The notes: generated from the sequence alone by a model not told the origin. 64,000 nucleotides of DNA from Acridotheres tristis (GCA_037013685.1 CM072887.1:89920347-89984346), one strand, 5' to 3'; counted from the stretch's first letter, positions 1 to 11,737 are shown. Program-made: numbers and translations.

Positions 1-3000
1 CCCTGGATGACTAATTGCACGAGCATTACCTTGTTAGTAAGAAGGGCAGCTATTCCCTAAAGTCAGATCTCAGGTTTCATTACTGGTGGTTGTTCTGGTT
101 ACATGCTCTTGAGGTTTGGTCGGGCTGTGAGATCTGAATGTAACAGTTCACTTAGTTTATCTTTAGTGACAATGCATTCATTCTGCTGTAGCTACTGTTT
201 GGTAATAGCAGTGAGGAAGTGGAAGCTGCCCTTTCAAGGCTGGGATAGGAGCCCTGTAGCTTTTTGTTTTGGTGAAGATTAAGAGAGATGATCAGAGCAT
301 GTGAGCTGTGTGGTGCTGCATCCAGACCTACTTTTTTGTGCCTCTGGAGGAGGCTGGCCTGTGGCACTGAGCCAGGGAGGTTTCAACCTACCATAGACAC
401 CTATAAGTAAAGGATGACACTTGTAATAAACAGAATTTTCCTTAAAAATATGAGTCTTGTGATTAAATACACATGGAAACCCCTCCTACAGCCTGATTCT
501 CACAGAGACCTATTCCAAGCAACTGCAAGAATATATTATCAACATACCCGTTATATGTCTGAATAATTCTCAACATTAATGCAGGCTCTGTGAGTGCTTT
601 AAGGCACAAATAGAACCCACAGTGAGCAGAGGTCCACTGATATTTCTTTTTCTGTTTTACAAACTTTATTCTTCAAAGGAGTATCTTTTTAATAGTCAGA
701 AAAAGAGAGATTGTTGTAGTTTTTTGTTGCTTTATCCATTACAATTCGACCACTAACTGCTATGGGAGAAGATTTAAAAAGCAGAAATAGTCAGCTAGAT
801 GCTGAACACGCACAGAACACCAAAGGGAGTTTGGCTCCTAACTTCCTTGTGCCTTTGAAATCTGCTCCAGAAGCTTTAAGTATAACAAATCGACTCAGTG
901 CTGACTCTATTACATCTTCTTGTTTTCACTGCAAATCTTAAGCAAATCACCTATTTCACAAAAGAACACACCATTTTCTTATTTTGCAATAGATTGCATT
1001 TTATAGCCAATGGAATAAAAGACAAAGACTGAAAAACTCTTTGGTGTACATGCAAAATGAAAAAGATACCAAAAATTGCTCTCCTCCTGTGCTATGGATC
1101 ATACCTTACCCCCCACCTCCTAAGGTCTTTTTTCTGCTGTGGAAAGCACAGCAGTCCAGCTGAGATGACAAAGTACATGCTCTCAGTTTGGATGGATGAC
1201 TAGGGATAGTCACTCATCCCCTTAACAAGGGGACCAAGGCCACCCACCTAACGTGAGCATTTAATTCCTGCAAGTTACCTACACAGCAAACACAGAACAT
1301 ACTCACAGATCATAATCAGATGCTATCTGAATTCTTGCTGCCTCTCATCCAGGGGCCTAAAATTACTCAAAATAGGTCTTAATCTCTGTCTCTATTGACA
1401 TACAGGCAGCAAAACCTCCGAATGTCAGGACCTGGAACAACGTGAATGCCTCCTGCACATACTATGAACTAGGGATACACTAACACCTTTATCATCCACT
1501 TCTGAATATTCTAAATGAAAATAAGGTAATTATAAATAATTGAGAACCAAGGTCCCGTGGGAAAAAAATTATCACACCACATCACTTCATTAAGGTCTTT
1601 TGAAACTGACAGACCTATTTCCAACAAACTCTAAATTGGCAATATTCCATTACCTTTTCAATGACTTTTTAAATAACTGCCTGTAATGAAGTGATCCATT
1701 TCAATCTTGTGAACCTAAGAACTCCTGTGATATGGCAGCTCCCTCCCAGACACTAATGTATTTCACACTGACTTTAGGACATTGCCATGAGAATCTGTGG
1801 GGTTTTTTTGAGGATCAAATGAATTTTGATCTACTTCCCAAAATCTTAAAAAAACTCTAATGTTGCCTGTTTTAGAAGACTCATGTTCCCTTGAGGAAGC
1901 ATGGACAGATAACAACACTCAGAATTTCTAGTTCTTCTAGTCTTCTTCTTTTTCTAACAGTAGTCACCACAAATGTTAAAAAGAAATTTAAATTGATTAA
2001 TTACTTAGTCATTTCCTTAAAAATATTTGAAGACATGAAATTATTGCATGTTTAGAATAGATGCTGGTGAAAATCCTTGTTCTGATCTTCTTTCACTCCA
2101 TTTTACTAGCATATTATGAAGGGCTGAAAATACAGAAATTTAAGGCAATGCCAAGTAAACATGACTTGTGTGTACTACAAAGAACTGATGATAACTAATT
2201 TTATCAGAAATCTGTCCATGTGAAAAATGACAGTGATGTTATCTTGAATTCAATCAGAACTCATCTGATTTTTTCAGATCTGCAGTCTGGGAATTAAGCT
2301 CCCTAGAAACAGAGATATAGAGACCTTATACAGGAAAAGGGAAAGGTGAATCTGAGAAGAAGATTATTTCTATGGTGAGTTCTGATCTTTGTATGTAGAA
2401 GTCCTGCAGACAGACAAGGTCACTGATGTTCTCAAGAAGAAAAGCCCCTCTTGTGCATCTTTTTTTAGACAGCGAGGAACTCTAATTTAGAAGTTAGGAA
2501 AGGAAAGGCAATGGCAACTTAGAAAGTAGATGAACTGTAAAGGACTAAGTAGGGAGGATAGATCATTACTTCTGGGAACTTGCTGTTTTAGAGCAACTGG
2601 CTAAAATTCTGTTTAAGAAGGGAATGAGAGGACAAAGAACATAACAATTAATTCAGTAAAAAAGGCTAGACCTCTCTTAGCTTCATGCATGAAGGGTAGA
2701 ACATGGTTCTGTCTTCTTTCCAAATGAAAAGAAATCATGACTGCTTAAAGCAAGCAGGAATATGCTTAATCTCATTATTTATGAATATCATTATACCTCT
2801 CTTCAGAAGGGCATTTTGCCAGCTTTACTTAAGCAGCAGTTAGGCTCTTTCTCAAAACCCCATCTTGGGATGGTATTAGCAAAGCCAATCACTGTTCAGT
2901 GTCAGGCCATCCAATATTTGGGAAGATAATTGAGGTTATGCTGATGGGTCAATGCTAGGAATGTTTGCATTTCAAAGATTTAGATGGTCCCCATCTAGCT

Positions 3001-5299
3001 TGGTCAATATGTGAGTTGAGAAATGAGAGTACATGATCCTTTCCTAATGACTCTATTCTGTTGATGGGCCTCTTAGATTTTTCCTGTGAAGACAGATATT
3101 ATTGATAATGGGCTACAGCAAGAAGAGCACCTCAAATTCTTCCTTTACACGTGCAAAATTCCAGCAGGTTATTCTTATCCCATACTTATACATATCTGCA
3201 GGGAATAATGCTGCATTGTGACTGAAACTTCAATGCAATCAGTACTTTGATTTTATAACTCTTTCCCACTCAGCCATAATCCTAGATTTATTACTCATAT
3301 AGGACACAATCCTGTCATCACTGAAGTCAGTGGAAAGACTGCCATTTAGCTCAGGTTAGCAAAGCTTTGATGGATAATTGCAATAAGCATTCATGTGTAC
3401 TCTGTTACTTTGCAGTAACTAATGCTGTTTGCCTTTGAAAAGAAAGGGTAACCAACCTCTTCCCCACCCCCCCTGAAAAGTTAGAATACATAAATGGAGA
3501 ATAAATAATTTCAGTGTATCTGCATATGCACGCCCCAGATGCAGTCACATCACAAACTGGAAGTATGACTTAGAAGCAGATTAACACATGAACGAAAAAA
3601 ACACTTAAGGAAACAGTTTCAAGATATTTAAGTTTAAACCTGACATTGTCACAAAGGTTGCTTAAACCAGACTATCAAATTCTTTTTCAGTTAATACAAG
3701 GAGATAACTAGCTGTGAAATTTAGCAAGCACCTGAACAGACTGTCTCCCTCTGCAGGCCTGTACAGACCACTCACTTTAAGGAACTCCTGCAGAAGATCC
3801 CTGAAGTGTGGATAGGCACAGATTAAGTGATTGAGGTACATAGGTGAAATCCACCTACTTTGAAAAAATACTTTGAGGTGTGGTAGAAGCTATTTCTGCA
3901 ACTTATATTGGGAAAATGAATATGAATGTGAACTGCACAAGATTATTTGTACTCCAGATGTTCTACTGGAACTGTCACAGTTTCTACTTTCCAGCTTAAC
4001 ACATCCAGTGAGCACACCATCAGAACTCAGGAAACTGCAGCAGCATCTTCCTGATAAAAAAAATCACAGAAATCCTCTCCTTATTGCAAGGCCCTTTTCT
4101 TATGAGCAGGTGAAGCGTACCCAAATGTTCAGTTAGTATCAGCCATACAAACTCATTTCTTGGAACACCTGCCAAAGTGAATACATCTCTAGAGATTAAG
4201 TCACTTCAGTCAAGGACTCTTTGAGTATAAGTGTAATTTGTTGATAGTGATTATTTTTAAAGCACTGATGATTGTGCACTTGGTTATATGTGCATTCTCT
4301 CCGTTTTCCTCTCACGCCTGTAAACACTTCTTGTGAAAACCCAGCGATTAAAAGGTAAGCCAAACATTGAATGTCAAGATAGAAGGACTGATTCTATCTC
4401 TGAAATCTCTTTCATCTGGCAACCTAGCAGAATTTAAGTCCAACCAAGCAGCCTCAAGGTATGATGAAAAAAAGAGTTGCAAGACACTTGACTAATGTCT
4501 CTTGCTGACATGTTTGATTTTTTAATCTCAATATATTTTGTTCTCTATTTATGAAGCTTCCCACTACCACAATAGTGGTCTAAGCCTCAATTAGGAGCAG
4601 TATCTAATAAGGAATATAAATTTCAGGTACTCTAGCCAGAAGAGGTGCTTATGACAACTCTTAAACACCTACTTAAGATTACCACTTGGTTTAGCTTTAC
4701 ACCTCTTTATTTCCTCCTTTAACCATTAACTCTTATCATTTTTTTTTCTTCTGAGCATGGATTCAAAAGTTTCTTCTGTGTTTACTTTGATTTACTTCTT
4801 TAGCTGCTTCAATGCCTCCATTCCACCCAGCCATCTGACTTCTTTCATGATCAGTATCATAATTTCTCACCATTTTTCTCATGACCTGTACTCTTCTTGT
4901 CCTCTTTTCTCTCTTCTGACAACTTACCCCTCTATTTATGGATTAGTCTTTGCCATGATTTTACCTACATTTCCTTCTATTTCACTTTCAACTCCCAGGT
5001 ATCAGCTCATTCTTTATGGAAGGAGAATGAGAACACAAGAAGGATATTAGAGTTATTGTAACATTCTTAGGAATCCCTCTGAAACAACTTGTTTTCTCTG
5101 ATTTAATCTTGCCCTCCTTCAGGGCCCTAAGAAACTATTAATTCCTCAATCTCCCAAAACGAAAGTTTAGGAAGACTCCATTTTTGTCCATTTGGACCTA
5201 ATATAGAACTCTTCTTAAAGTAGTATATGACTCTATCTTCATCAATTCCCTCTTCACCTGATTGCTAAGGTAGTATATTTGAGAACATACTTCTCACCC
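1..5299. other. Intergenic sequence upstream of CSMD1
   Basis: AT-rich, non-coding sequence. Open frames are short (under 100 codons), have no recognisable domains and lie in low-complexity context. I recognise no exon, RNA gene or repeat here, although the pyrimidine-rich stretch from about 4690 to 5300 may be a more decayed 5' part of the L2 element that follows. Distal regulatory elements of CSMD1 could lie here but cannot be seen from sequence alone. Confidence 0.5.
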
Positions 5300-6490
5300 A
5301 CTCTTCAAATCATTGTGTGGGTTTTCTGTCCTTGTTTTCCTTCTCTCTTCTCTCTACACCTTGTTTCTCATCAGCAAATACAAATTCAACTACCATCTGT
5401 TTGCTAATGACTCAGAGATATACTACTCTACTCCAGACTAATCTCCTTATGTCCAAACTGAAATCTCAGCCTGCCTCTCTGACATATCCTCATGTATATG
5501 TAGCCATCATCTCCAATGCATCATGAATCAAACAGACAGCCTATCCTTTCTTACACACTAAACCTTTCTTTTTCAGCCAGTTAGCTCAAAATATGAGTTA
5601 AGGATATAACTTAAGTCTTTTTCCTAACACACAAGGAGATCTTTAGTTTCTAGCAACTGGGCTGCAAGACTAAATGAGATATAATTCTTAGCATGAGGAA
5701 ACCACACCAAAAGGGCCAGGTTGAAGCATGACTCTTCCAAATGATTAAACAAATAGCTTAAGTTAGCAGCAGTTCACCAGACGCTAAACCAAGCACTTTC
5801 TTAATAAGTCAGTGTGTGCTCATAATTAGGATGCTGCATAGGTGTACATCATTCAGCACCATGGTCACTCAGGCAGGACAGCTCAAGGGAAGTACCTAGA
5901 TTCAGTACACTTACTTATGGAGCCCTCCTGAGACAGGTATGACCAAAGACTCCTCACAACCAAAAATCTATCCTGTCTCAATGAAAGCAGGATCTTTCCA
6001 TCTTGCACAAATGTAGTGTTGCCCTTCCCATATCCAATGAGATTTCTGCCAAAAAGAATTGTTTTCTGAGCTATTTTTGACCTCTCTTCTCTGCTTCTTC
6101 CATATCTCTCCCATCTGACAGACGCTACTACTTTTCGTTCTCAAAGCCTGCTGACACTGTCACATTTTACTTACTGTCAAGATACGACTTACTTTTCTAT
6201 TTAGACCATTATCCTAGCTACTGTTATCCATGCTATTAGCCTTGCATAGTCATACCTCATGCTTTGCAGGATCTTCTTATGCTTAACAATAAAACAAATA
6301 ATCTTGTTTTCATTGAACTACTACAACAAAGTTCCCTTTTCCTCTGTTAACCCTCCAAAGATTAAACCTCTGAAAAACAGTGCCTAAGTGGAATAATGAT
6401 CTTGATGTTGTCTTCTACAGGCACCCTAAAGGTTACTACCTACAAATTCCACCTTCCCTCAAAGGCAGAAATGTCTTTCAAAACTCTCAT
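5300..6490 (+). mobile_element. Degenerate L2 LINE fragment (reverse transcriptase region)
   Basis: This is a fossil non-LTR retrotransposon. The clearest part is 5317-5520. Reading from 5391, the frame gives YHLFANDSEIY, which matches the reverse-transcriptase catalytic block of L2 elements, with FAND at 5400-5411 where YADD is expected. In the same frame, after one stop codon, 5478 onward reads SDISSCICSHHLQ, matching the conserved 'DIS-W-M-HHL' block that follows YADD in L2. The sequence just before, around 5320-5360, resembles the L2 'VLGPLLFSLYT' region. Weaker L2-like blocks continue at about 6130-6260 and 6400-6490, so the outer borders are approximate. The altered catalytic motif and the stops mean it is dead. 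An alternative is another member of the CR1/L2 clade. Confidence 0.62.
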
Positions 6491-9130
6491 CTTCCTAACA
6501 TAAATTATTAATGTCGCCTTAAGGACAGATGGGACCAGTGTAGGTGCTCTGAAAAGAAAGTGTGTTAGAGCCTGCCTCTGAGGAGCTAAGTAGTGCTTGA
6601 CAGTACTTTAAAACATGCAACATACATTTTCCCCAACACTTTTGCCAACTGTTTCCCCTAAACTAAGCATTCCAGAGGGGAATACAGTATGGCAGAGCAG
6701 GAGCAGGCCACCCAGCAGCCCTCTTGAACAATATAATGATATCCTCTTTGCTGACCAGTACTCCGTTGAAGTGTCCTGCCTGACAGCCTGTAACCACCTT
6801 TTCCTTGTTTTCTCCTTCTTTCCCCAGCTTAGAAGGCTATTGATACTTACATTTATTGGCCTGTGCTGGTGGTAAATAAAACAATGATGCGATTGTAGCT
6901 GATATTGCAGATGTCATCGTTATTGTCAGTCTTACAAGAGATTTTAGTCTGGACACAACATTAATACAAAAAGAAAGCAGAGTCCAACCTAAGCACAAGA
7001 AACAATTTTTAAACTGTAGACAGACAAGGTGGCATGGCCTCCTTTTTATTCTTTATGGTGTAACAAAATGTAGTAAGAAATATATGTATATAAAAATATT
7101 TTTTAATTGTTCCAGCCTAGAAGACTGTTATGATTAAAGAAATCATTAAACATTTCAAGTCTGAAAGCAGAGTTCTTGAAAAGAGAATGTGCTAAGTGAG
7201 AATATTTGGAACTATGGTCTCTGTTTCTGCTCACAACTAAATGGCTTATGTGACAAAAAACCATTTGGCTGAAGCTGCTCATAAAGAACACTTCTACTTT
7301 CTGACTTCCTCACACTGAATCTCTGTTCTGCTGAAGACTATCTTCTTATAGATTTTTTCTCCAACATAATATTTTAAATTTTTAAGCTTTGACATTTTGA
7401 ATTTCAAAATTACCTTCTGGCAGAAAGCTACAGACTTCTGTGTCCAGTGGCAAGTACAAATTGTGGCTATGGGTTTCCACAAACATCCTTTTTAATAAGT
7501 ATATAGTATGTTTTCGGGTATGTTCTGAATGAGTAGTTTTTCTTGGATAGGTGCACCTTACAGAAAGATTCTTCTTCCTCCCATAAAATGACAACATAGA
7601 TAGAATATAGATTCAATATTATTAACATAGCAAACAAAAAAAAATTAAAAAGAGGAAATCTAACCTTTCAGACCTTTGTTTTATATGGCATAGAGGAACA
7701 AAAGGACAAGCTCTCAAGTGAAAATAAATACCTGTCAAGCTACCTTTAAATCACTCTGATTAGTACAAATAGTCTTGACATATACACTCCCCATACCGTC
7801 TATAGGGAATAGAGAGAAATACTGCCTCTGTTCAAACTCATAAATTCGTGGATTTTATGGTAGTACATTAAGTACTTAATATACAACAGAGATATTACAG
7901 TCATTAGGTTAGATCATATCCTGTAATTACCATGTTTAGGTACTGCAGTTCCACACTGAGCTCAAGTCAGGTTGGTGGAGATTCCTCCTGGAATGCCATG
8001 CTTCAGTTCCAGAGTCATCTTCTGGCTTTTTTGGCTTTGGGGGAAAAAAAAATATGTCACACAAGGTTTGTAAAAGTCACTGTGACAGCTACCTGAGTCT
8101 GTTGAGAGACCAAAATCTTCTCGGGGGGGGGGCTATTTGTTTATCTCAGTAAGGCACGATCTCAGTTGACAAATGGTAACATGCTAAAGGCAGACAAAGT
8201 TCATGCATTATGGTTTACTGTCATAGGATGCAAGAAAGGAGAGAAGGTATCTTTTGCAGTCATACTGATTGTGATGCTCTGTTATTTTACTCTATCTATG
8301 TGATATAAAGGGAAGAAATTAACACTTGCATAGCTCGAAAGAGAAGGAATTGGGTCCCAAAAGTTCAATGAAGCCCAGAAAATCCTCAGAAGAACAGAAG
8401 GCCTCAGGTACAGTAAATCTATGCTGTGTGAGTCAAGACCAAGAAGGCACATATTATATTATATTATATCATTCTGGAGATTTGGCAGAATCTGCCATGA
8501 GTAGGACTAAACAGCAACTTCTCAAGAGTGCTCACTGAAACAGCATAGCAAGAAATGACACCATCATTACTGCTTTCAACTAGACACAGGCAGCTATAAA
8601 CGATGCTTATTTATGACTTTTCAACTATCCCAACTTAACAAACAATACAACACAACAAAACAAAAAAAAATTGGGCCAGATGGAATGCAAACAATTGCTC
8701 ATTTCAAAAATCTGAGCCTCAGACTACTCGATGCCAGAAAGTAAGTCTCAAGCTTGGTGCCCATTTCCATCTTTCTCACAATCTGTAACAAACTCCCTCC
8801 AGTCCTCTGACAAGGATAAGTGGATGAGCCTGAACAGCTCTGACTGGGGAATTCTGCACAGCAGCTTGACTACATGATGTCTGGTACTAACAAGTATTAG
8901 CATCATTTTGCTTTCACGAATGGAAAAAAATGAGTCCCGGAGGTGTTCTTAAAACATGATGAATGCTAACTAAAGCCAGATCCCTTCTGTGGAAGTGCTC
9001 AGAAGGCAGTGGGTTTGGGAGCTGTGGGGAAAGGCAGTGAAGGGGCTGCAGCCCGGGCCCGGCAGGGAGGGAGCGCTTGCCACGAGATGGCAGCAATGCC
9101 ACGTCTGGCTCGGCAGCCTGCTTGGCTCGG
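6491..9130. other. Intergenic sequence, no gene recognised
   Basis: No gene or family-assignable repeat was seen. A ten-base G run lies at 8123-8132 and a short ATTAT-type repeat at about 8452-8470. From about 9000 the composition turns GC-rich, with a small repeated GGCTCGG motif near 9109 and 9124, before the pyrimidine tract. A 70-codon open frame at 8326-8538 has no recognisable features and is probably chance. Confidence 0.5.
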
Positions 9131-9145
9131 CTTTTTTCTTTTTAT

Positions 9146-9178
<33 letters not shown>

Positions 9179-9214
9179 TTTTTCTTTTTTCTTTTTTCTT
9201 TTTTTTTTTTTTTT
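9131..9214 (+). repeat. 84-base polypyrimidine (T-rich) tract
   Basis: The tract is 84 bases of T with scattered C and a single A at 9144. On the - strand it reads as an A-rich tail. It directly abuts the 3' end of the retrocopy-like block at 9215-9660, so it may be a decayed and expanded poly(A) tail. It could equally be an independent pyrimidine microsatellite. The poly-Phe and poly-Lys open frames across it are artefacts. Confidence 0.85.
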
Positions 9215-9660
9215 AGTGAGAACCACAACGTTTTTACATAAATACAAGCTTATTACAAAGTCAGCCTACCTCGTTCAGTGCCCATTCACCACCTTCATGC
9301 AACTTACAACGAGAAAACAACTTTGCATATTTATCCACGAAAAAAAACCTCATTATAAGTGAATAATTACAACCTTGAAGCTACCTTTCCAAAAGGGCTG
9401 GTGTTTCTGTCTTTCCTTTCTATGAGCCTTTGTGTTTTAATTACGGATATAGGTAAGCATTAATTATGGAGTCAAGCCCAGCGTACAATGATGGTGACAA
9501 TTCATACTGGATTGAAAGTCAGGGTTGGGCACGTTTTTGCCACCCGTTTGAAGGTAGGCCTGGCACAGAAAGCCTTGTTGGAATCATGGAGCATGGGGAC
9601 CTGTGACATGATGGCCTTGGTCACCATTTCCTTTCCCTCGGGCTCAAGCAACTAACCCTT
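9215..9660 (-). pseudogene. Possible retrocopy: C-terminal coding piece plus 3' UTR and A-rich tail
   Basis: On the - strand an open frame runs from an in-frame TAG at 9654-9652 to a TGA at 9504-9502. Its last 41 codons start at an ATG at 9627-9625. The peptide has a non-repetitive, protein-like composition that includes KAFCARPTFKRVAK and ends TLTFNPV. After the stop come about 290 bases resembling a 3' UTR, with AATAAG about 30 bases before its end, and then the A-rich strand of the 84-base tract. This layout of coding end, UTR and poly(A) is that of a processed pseudogene. I do not recognise the parent protein. Upstream of the TAG the frame carries further stops and no good splice acceptor, which argues against a live terminal exon. 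It could also be chance plus a microsatellite. Confidence 0.3.
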
Positions 9661-9979
9661 CCTGCTCGAAGCTGGTGGTGGGGAAGCCTCTGGTGCATAC
9701 TATCATGTCATAATTTGATTGTTTTTTCTTTACTTTTGGAAAGGACTGCTAATTCCTCTAAAAGAAATTCCTCTTGGCAACAGGAGCTCTCGAGAATGGC
9801 AACATAAAGAAAAGCAGTGCTCTACAAGGAGATACTGGCTTGTCTCCTTCTCCTCAGGAACAACATCTTGTTCCCATGAGCAACTTAGCAGAAACGAGCA
9901 GGGCACATTTTGGACCTGAAAGCCTTCCTCTCTCAAGAGCGGAGACGAAAGCAAAGAGTAATTTCACCTAGGACAAGGG
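9661..9979. other. Flank between retrocopy-like block and CpG island
   Basis: This is a transition from AT-rich background to the CpG island. Open frames exist on both strands (for example 9774-9971 on +), but none has a recognisable family signature. It could include distal promoter sequence of CSMD1. Confidence 0.4.
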
Positions 9980-10390
9980 ACCCCAGCACCCGCACCACCG
10001 GCACCCCGCATGTGGCTGGGGGAGGCGAACTGCAGGCAGAGCTGGGGGACAGGACACCAGGGAATGGCAGCAGGAGCCTCCCGGGCAGGTGCAGCCCTGC
10101 AGCCACGACCCCTCTCCGCGCCGGGGGACACGGGGCCCGGGGAAAGCCATCGCTCCGCCGGGGCCTTTGGGCGGCCGGCAGCAGCCCCGGGAGGCCGTGC
10201 GGGGCCGTCCGGCGGCGCGGGGAGGCTGCGGGCTCGGCGAGCGCCGGCTGCACAGCGCCGGCCCCTTCCCCTCTCCGTGGGAATTGATGGTTGAGTCCAG
10301 CGGCGGCGGCTTCTCGTGCGGCTGGCAGCCGCTCCGCTGCGCTGCCTGCGCTACTCTCGCCGCGATCCCTCCCTCCCTCTTCTCTCCTTA

Positions 10391-10437
10391 TCCTCCTCCT
10401 CCTCCTCCTCCTCCTCCCTCTCCTCCTCCTCTTCCTC
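10391..10437 (+). repeat. (TCC)n microsatellite in the CSMD1 promoter or 5' UTR
   Basis: Nearly pure TCC units start at 10391 and become interrupted (CCC, CTC) after about 10416. The tract is pyrimidine-only, mirror-like and able in principle to form triplex DNA. It lies about 435 bases upstream of the start codon, where it could be promoter or 5' UTR sequence. Confidence 0.9.
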
Positions 10438-10565
10438 GCACTCTCCGCATCCCTCTCCTGCCGACGCCGCCGCTGCCCGGCTCTCCCCGCCGGCGGCCGT
10501 GCATGCCGCGCTGCCCGCGGCCCCGGGCGTGCCTCCCGTCCCTCCCTCGGCGCCCTGCCCTCCCC

Positions 10566-10580
10566 TGGGCGGGCGGCGGG
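10566..10580 (+). promoter_or_regulatory. GC-box cluster (candidate Sp/KLF sites)
   Basis: Two overlapping GGGCGG cores lie in a G-rich run about 290-305 bases upstream of the CSMD1 start codon, inside the CpG island. Such motifs are common in CpG islands, so function is inferred only. Confidence 0.4.
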
Positions 10581-10640
10581 CCGGCAGCGCCGGGGCTCCG
10601 CGGGCGCTGAGCGGCGCAGCCCCGCCGCGGCGCGGGACTG

Positions 10641-10778
10641 ATGCTGTCTGTGAGCAGAGCGGAGCGAGCCGCCCGCGCAGTCCTGCAGGAGGCGCCGGGC
10701 GCTGCGCGGCGCTCGGGACCCGGACCGCTCCTCTCCGCCTCTCCTCGCCCTGTCGTGGTTATTTGGCGCTGTCCTTAG
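10641..10778 (+). promoter_or_regulatory. Upstream ORF in the CSMD1 leader
   Basis: An ATG at 10641 opens a frame of 45 codons that ends with TAG at 10776-10778, 92 bases before the CSMD1 start codon and in a different frame from it. The initiation context has C at -3 (GACTG before ATG) and C at +4, so it is weak. If transcription starts upstream of 10641, ribosomes would meet this ORF first, which could lower CSMD1 translation. The encoded peptide is Arg/Ala/Pro-rich with no recognised domain. A second upstream ATG at 10503 opens a longer frame that ends at 10610. Confidence 0.45.
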
Positions 10779-10870
10779 CCCCGCTGCCGCTCGGAGGACA
10801 CGGTCGCAGCCGAGAAGAGCCGCCGGGGGTTTTGTGTGAGAGTGTGTGTGTGTGTGGAATAACTGCAGAC

Positions 10871-10937
10871 ATGACTGCGTGGAGGAAATTCAAGTCTCTG
10901 CTGGTTCTCTGCGCGGGGCTCCTCACTGCAGCTCAGG
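10871..10937 (+). CDS. CSMD1: CSMD1, first coding exon (signal peptide)
   Basis: This exon encodes the start of CUB and Sushi multiple domains protein 1. CSMD1 is a very large type I membrane protein with many CUB and Sushi repeats, highly expressed in brain and linked to complement regulation and neuronal development. The 22 complete codons begin MTAWRKFKSLLVLCAGLL and end TAAQ, with the first base of a Gly codon before the splice. Human CSMD1, as I recall it, begins MTAWRRFQSLL and ends its leader with LLTAAKG, so both ends match. The bird leader lacks about six hydrophobic residues of the human core. The layout is a basic n-region (RKFK), hydrophobic core and small residues before cleavage, a classical signal peptide. 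The ATG at 10871 is chosen by homology, with G at -3; the frame stays open upstream to 10316 only because the leader is GC-rich. Only exon 1 of the gene is present. Confidence 0.92.
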
Positions 10938-10943
10938 GTAAGA
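10936..10943 (+). other. CSMD1: 5' splice donor of CSMD1 exon 1
   Basis: The junction is CAGG followed by GTAAGA, with the intron starting at 10938. It fits the donor consensus well (GTAAG). It leaves a phase-1 codon beginning with G, which agrees with the Gly that follows the Lys/Gln at this point in CSMD1. Read without splicing, the frame runs on only 11 residues before a stop. Confidence 0.88.
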
Positions 10944-11737
10944 TTCGGGTTTCTTGCATTGCATTCATATAGGCTGTGGCTACGGCACTCATAACCCCTC
11001 AGCTAAATCTCTGTCTGCCGCTCGGTTGAGCTCTCTCCCTCGCTTCGTTTCTGCTCCGGCAAACAGCAGGCTCCTCGAGCCTGGTCTCCCTTCTCCCTGC
11101 CTCCCACCTCCTGCCGGTGTTCCCCGAGGGCTCTGCTCTCGGCCGGTCACTTCCCCCGGGAGAAACCAGCCCCCTGGAGTTGGGCAGCAGCCGCTGCGAC
11201 GCCACGAGCGGAGCCGTGCGCATCCAGCCGCCTGGGCAGCGCCGGAGTTTGGGAACACTTCGCTCTCCGCGCACGCACGAACGGCACTCGCTGCCGTGTG
11301 AGGGACAGTCCCCGGGCTGGGAAGTTTAGATCTCCCCTCCTCCCGCCTCCCCGGCTTTTGCCGTGGTCGAGGGGGAGCGCGGAGTGGGTGGTCGCGGAGA
11401 GCCGCCTCCGCCTGCTTTCAGCCGGCTCCGCTCCCCGCAAGTTGCGCGGAGGCGGGGATGCGGAGCCGGGGACACCTCCGCCAGATGCCTGCCCGTGCCT
11501 GAGGGAAGAGGACTCCTCTCTGCTGGGTGTGCGTTGGAGAGAGTCTCCAAATCTCAGCTGGGTTTCTCCTTAAAATCAATGGGGGAGGGTGGAGAAACGA
11601 GGGGGTGACGGTGGAGAATTTGGTTACACAACTTCAGTGCTGGCCTCAGCCCCATTACTTGCCTCATCGCTGGAGACAACAACTTCCCCATTATTCACTT
11701 CGTCTCTCATTAGCCCTGCGCTTTCAGAGATGCGAGT

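Noticed and set aside
8989..9362. Open frames encoding poly-Phe or poly-Lys runs
   Set aside because: They are translations of the pyrimidine tract at 9131-9214.
10316..10972. 218-codon open frame in frame with the CSMD1 start, suggesting a longer N-terminus
   Set aside because: The extra upstream residues are low-complexity Ser/Pro/Arg from a GC-rich leader and a (TCC)n repeat. Homology to CSMD1 begins at the ATG at 10871, which also gives a proper signal peptide. The end beyond 10937 is intronic.
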